This document shows, one piece after another, positions 62,594-64,000 of a stretch of 64,000 bases of DNA. Within the stretch, counting starts at the first letter, position 1. Each line of letters starts with the position of its first letter. The position numbers and the translations under genes are program-made. Origin of the DNA: CAWBXL01 sp963837365 (lineage in GTDB: Bacteria; Acidobacteriota; Terriglobia; Terriglobales; Acidobacteriaceae); NCBI GenBank assembly GCA_963837365.1, contig CAWIMW010000002.1, positions 124,001-188,000 on the forward strand, in the 5' to 3' direction. The notes beneath the pieces were generated by a model, which saw nothing but the letters and a program-made list of their open reading frames with translations, did no database searches and was not told the DNA's origin.

Positions 62594-64000
62594 TTAGGCA
62601 ATCACTTCCGCAGCGATCCGTTCAGTGACAAATGCTTCAATGGAGTCACCGGCTTTGATATCGCCGTAATTGGCGATGGAGATACCGCACTCCATGCCAT
62701 TGCGCACTTCGCTGGCGTCATCCTTGAAACGGCGGAGCGAACCGATCTTGCCTTTGAAGATGACCACGTTGTCACGCAACAGGCGAACTTCGGAATCGCG
62801 CTTGAGAAGGCCATCGGTTACACGGCAGCCGGCAATGGTCCCGACTTTGGGGATGCGGAACGTCTCCTGCACCAGCGCATGGCCCTGAATTGTTTCTTTG
62901 AATGTCGGCTCGAGCAGGCCGGTCATGGCGCGCTTAATCTCATCCTGGAGTTCGTAAATGATCGAGTGCAGGCGAATGTCTACTTTTTCCTGCTCGGCCA
63001 GTTCCTGGGCCTTGCGTTCCGGGCGGACGTTGAAGCCGATGATAATGGCATTCGAAGCTGAAGCTAATAAGACATCGCTCTCGGTGATCGCGCCCACACC
63101 TGTGCGCAGCACTTTCAGGCGGACTTTATCGTTGGAAAGCCTTGCCAAAAGATCGCTCAGCACTTCCACCGACCCGTGAACATCGCCTTTGAGGATGATA
63201 TTCAATTCCTTGGTGCCGGCAGTCTTGATCTGCTCGGCCAGGCCTTCGAGAGATACGCGGGAACTCTTGGCCAGTGCGGCTTCGCGGGCCTTCTGCTCGC
63301 GGTATTCGGAGATGCCGCGTGCCTTATCACGGTCAGCGACGGCGACGAACTGATCGCCCGAGTGCGGCAGGCCTTCCATGCCAAGGATTTCGACCGGAGT
63401 TGACGGCGGGGCGGCCTCGAGTTGCGCGCCGCGATCGTCGAACATGGCCCGGATTTTGCCGTATACGTTACCGACGACGAAGTTGTCACCCGCATGCAGC
63501 GTGCCATTTTGCACCAGCAGCGTGGCTACCGGACCGCGTCCGCGATCGAGTTTTGCTTCGAGCACAACGCCGGTCGCAGGATGTTCGGGAGTGGCCTTCA
63601 ACTCCTGGAGATCGGCGACCAGGCAGATCATTTCCATCAGCAGATTGAGATTGGTTTTTTGTTTAGCGGAAACATCGACGAAAACCGTAGTGCCACCCCA
63701 GGCTTCCGGCATCAGACCGCGATCCGCGAGTTGTTTCTTAACCCGGTCTGGCAGAGCATCGGGCTTGTCAATTTTGTTTACCGCCACAATGATCGGCACT
63801 TCCGCTGCATGCGCGTGATCGATAGCTTCCAGGGTCTGTGGCATGACGCCATCGTCTGCGGCCACGACCAGCACGACGATATCGGTGGCTTTGGCACCGC
63901 GCGAACGCATGCGCGTGAAGGCTTCGTGACCCGGCGTATCGAGGAATACAATCTGGCGGCCGAATGCCGGGGATTGCTTGTCTTGAATCGTGACCTTGTA
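62594..64000 (-). CDS. infB: Translation initiation factor IF-2, N-terminus cut by window edge
   Basis: The C-terminal 468 residues of the GTPase that places initiator tRNA on the 30S subunit. The frame is open to the right edge, so the N-terminal region and the G1 box are outside. Visible: G3 box DTPGHEAFT just inside the edge, G4 box NKIDKPDA, then domain II (LEAKLDRGRGPVATLLVQNGTL), domain III and the C-terminal fMet-tRNA-binding domain with GTIAGCRVTDG. It heads the conserved infB-DUF503-rbfA-nrnA cluster. Nothing is abnormal in the visible part. Confidence 0.97.
   Translation of the reverse strand, partial: YKVTIQDKQSPAFGRQIVFLDTPGHEAFTRMRSRGAKATDIVVLVVAADDGVMPQTLEAIDHAHAAEVPIIVAVNKIDKPDALPDRVKKQLADRGLMPEAWGGTTVFVDVSAKQKTNLNLLMEMICLVADLQELKATPEHPATGVVLEAKLDRGRGPVATLLVQNGTLHAGDNFVVGNVYGKIRAMFDDRGAQLEAAPPSTPVEILGMEGLPHSGDQFVAVADRDKARGISEYREQKAREAALAKSSRVSLEGLAEQIKTAGTKELNIILKGDVHGSVEVLSDLLARLSNDKVRLKVLRTGVGAITESDVLLASASNAIIIGFNVRPERKAQELAEQEKVDIRLHSIIYELQDEIKRAMTGLLEPTFKETIQGHALVQETFRIPKVGTIAGCRVTDGLLKRDSEVRLLRDNVVIFKGKIGSLRRFKDDASEVRNGMECGISIANYGDIKAGDSIEAFVTERIAAEVIA

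Overview
The window looks like chromosomal DNA of a soil-type Acidobacteriota (Terriglobia-like). This is inferred from gene content: an Oar-type TonB-dependent receptor with an N-terminal carboxypeptidase-like domain, three long secreted VWFA-related proteins of the acidobacterial kind, two FG-GAP/UnbV (CRTAC1-like) proteins, many secreted TPR proteins and two seven-haem cytochromes. No rRNA or tRNA gene, CRISPR array, phage or transposase gene was seen. Both edges cut a gene: an ammonium transporter on the left and infB on the right.

Layout. 1-4.1 kb (minus): a nitrogen block with two tiny membrane proteins, an Amt transporter and a beta-barrel porin; the upstream regions of the porin and the amt cluster share two sequence motifs. 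4.3-16.3 kb: a sugar block with a ROK kinase, a FucP-like permease, a decayed sugar-porter gene, a large secreted clan GH-A glycosidase, a CRTAC1-like protein and a TonB receptor whose frame is broken by one base in a C4 run. 16.7-33.8 kb: an accessory island in which TPR proteins, seven-haem cytochromes, VWFA-related proteins and a CRTAC1-like protein recur in three related arrangements. 34-39.2 kb: a secreted GH31 enzyme and two LacI-type regulators pointing away from each other. 39.3-44.2 kb: a diguanylate cyclase with a long extracytoplasmic array of OB-like repeats, divergent from a TonB-like protein. 44.2-50.1 kb: amidohydrolase and M20 peptidase (translationally coupled), a secreted LolA-like protein, HNH nuclease, ComF-type protein and a zinc-ribbon protein. 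50.5-57.8 kb (plus): OPT transporter, PLP-binding YggS protein, DUF167 protein, POT-like transporter, AlkD-like protein, M24 peptidase and two small membrane proteins. 57.8-64 kb (minus): the conserved infB-DUF503-rbfA-nrnA run, followed by a small membrane protein, an ArnT-like glycosyltransferase and a tandem GNAT protein.

How the parts may work together. LacI-type palindromes with a central CG precede the GH-A glycosidase, the TonB receptor and the GH31 enzyme, so these probably form one plant-polysaccharide regulon feeding the FucP-like permease and ROK kinase. A second operator type (TGTGA arms) precedes the second lacI gene. The island between the sugar genes is the best candidate for an undescribed system: its protein types are known separately, but their joint role is not. 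Homopolymer indels break two genes (sugar porter remnant and TonB receptor); the second may be a sequencing error.
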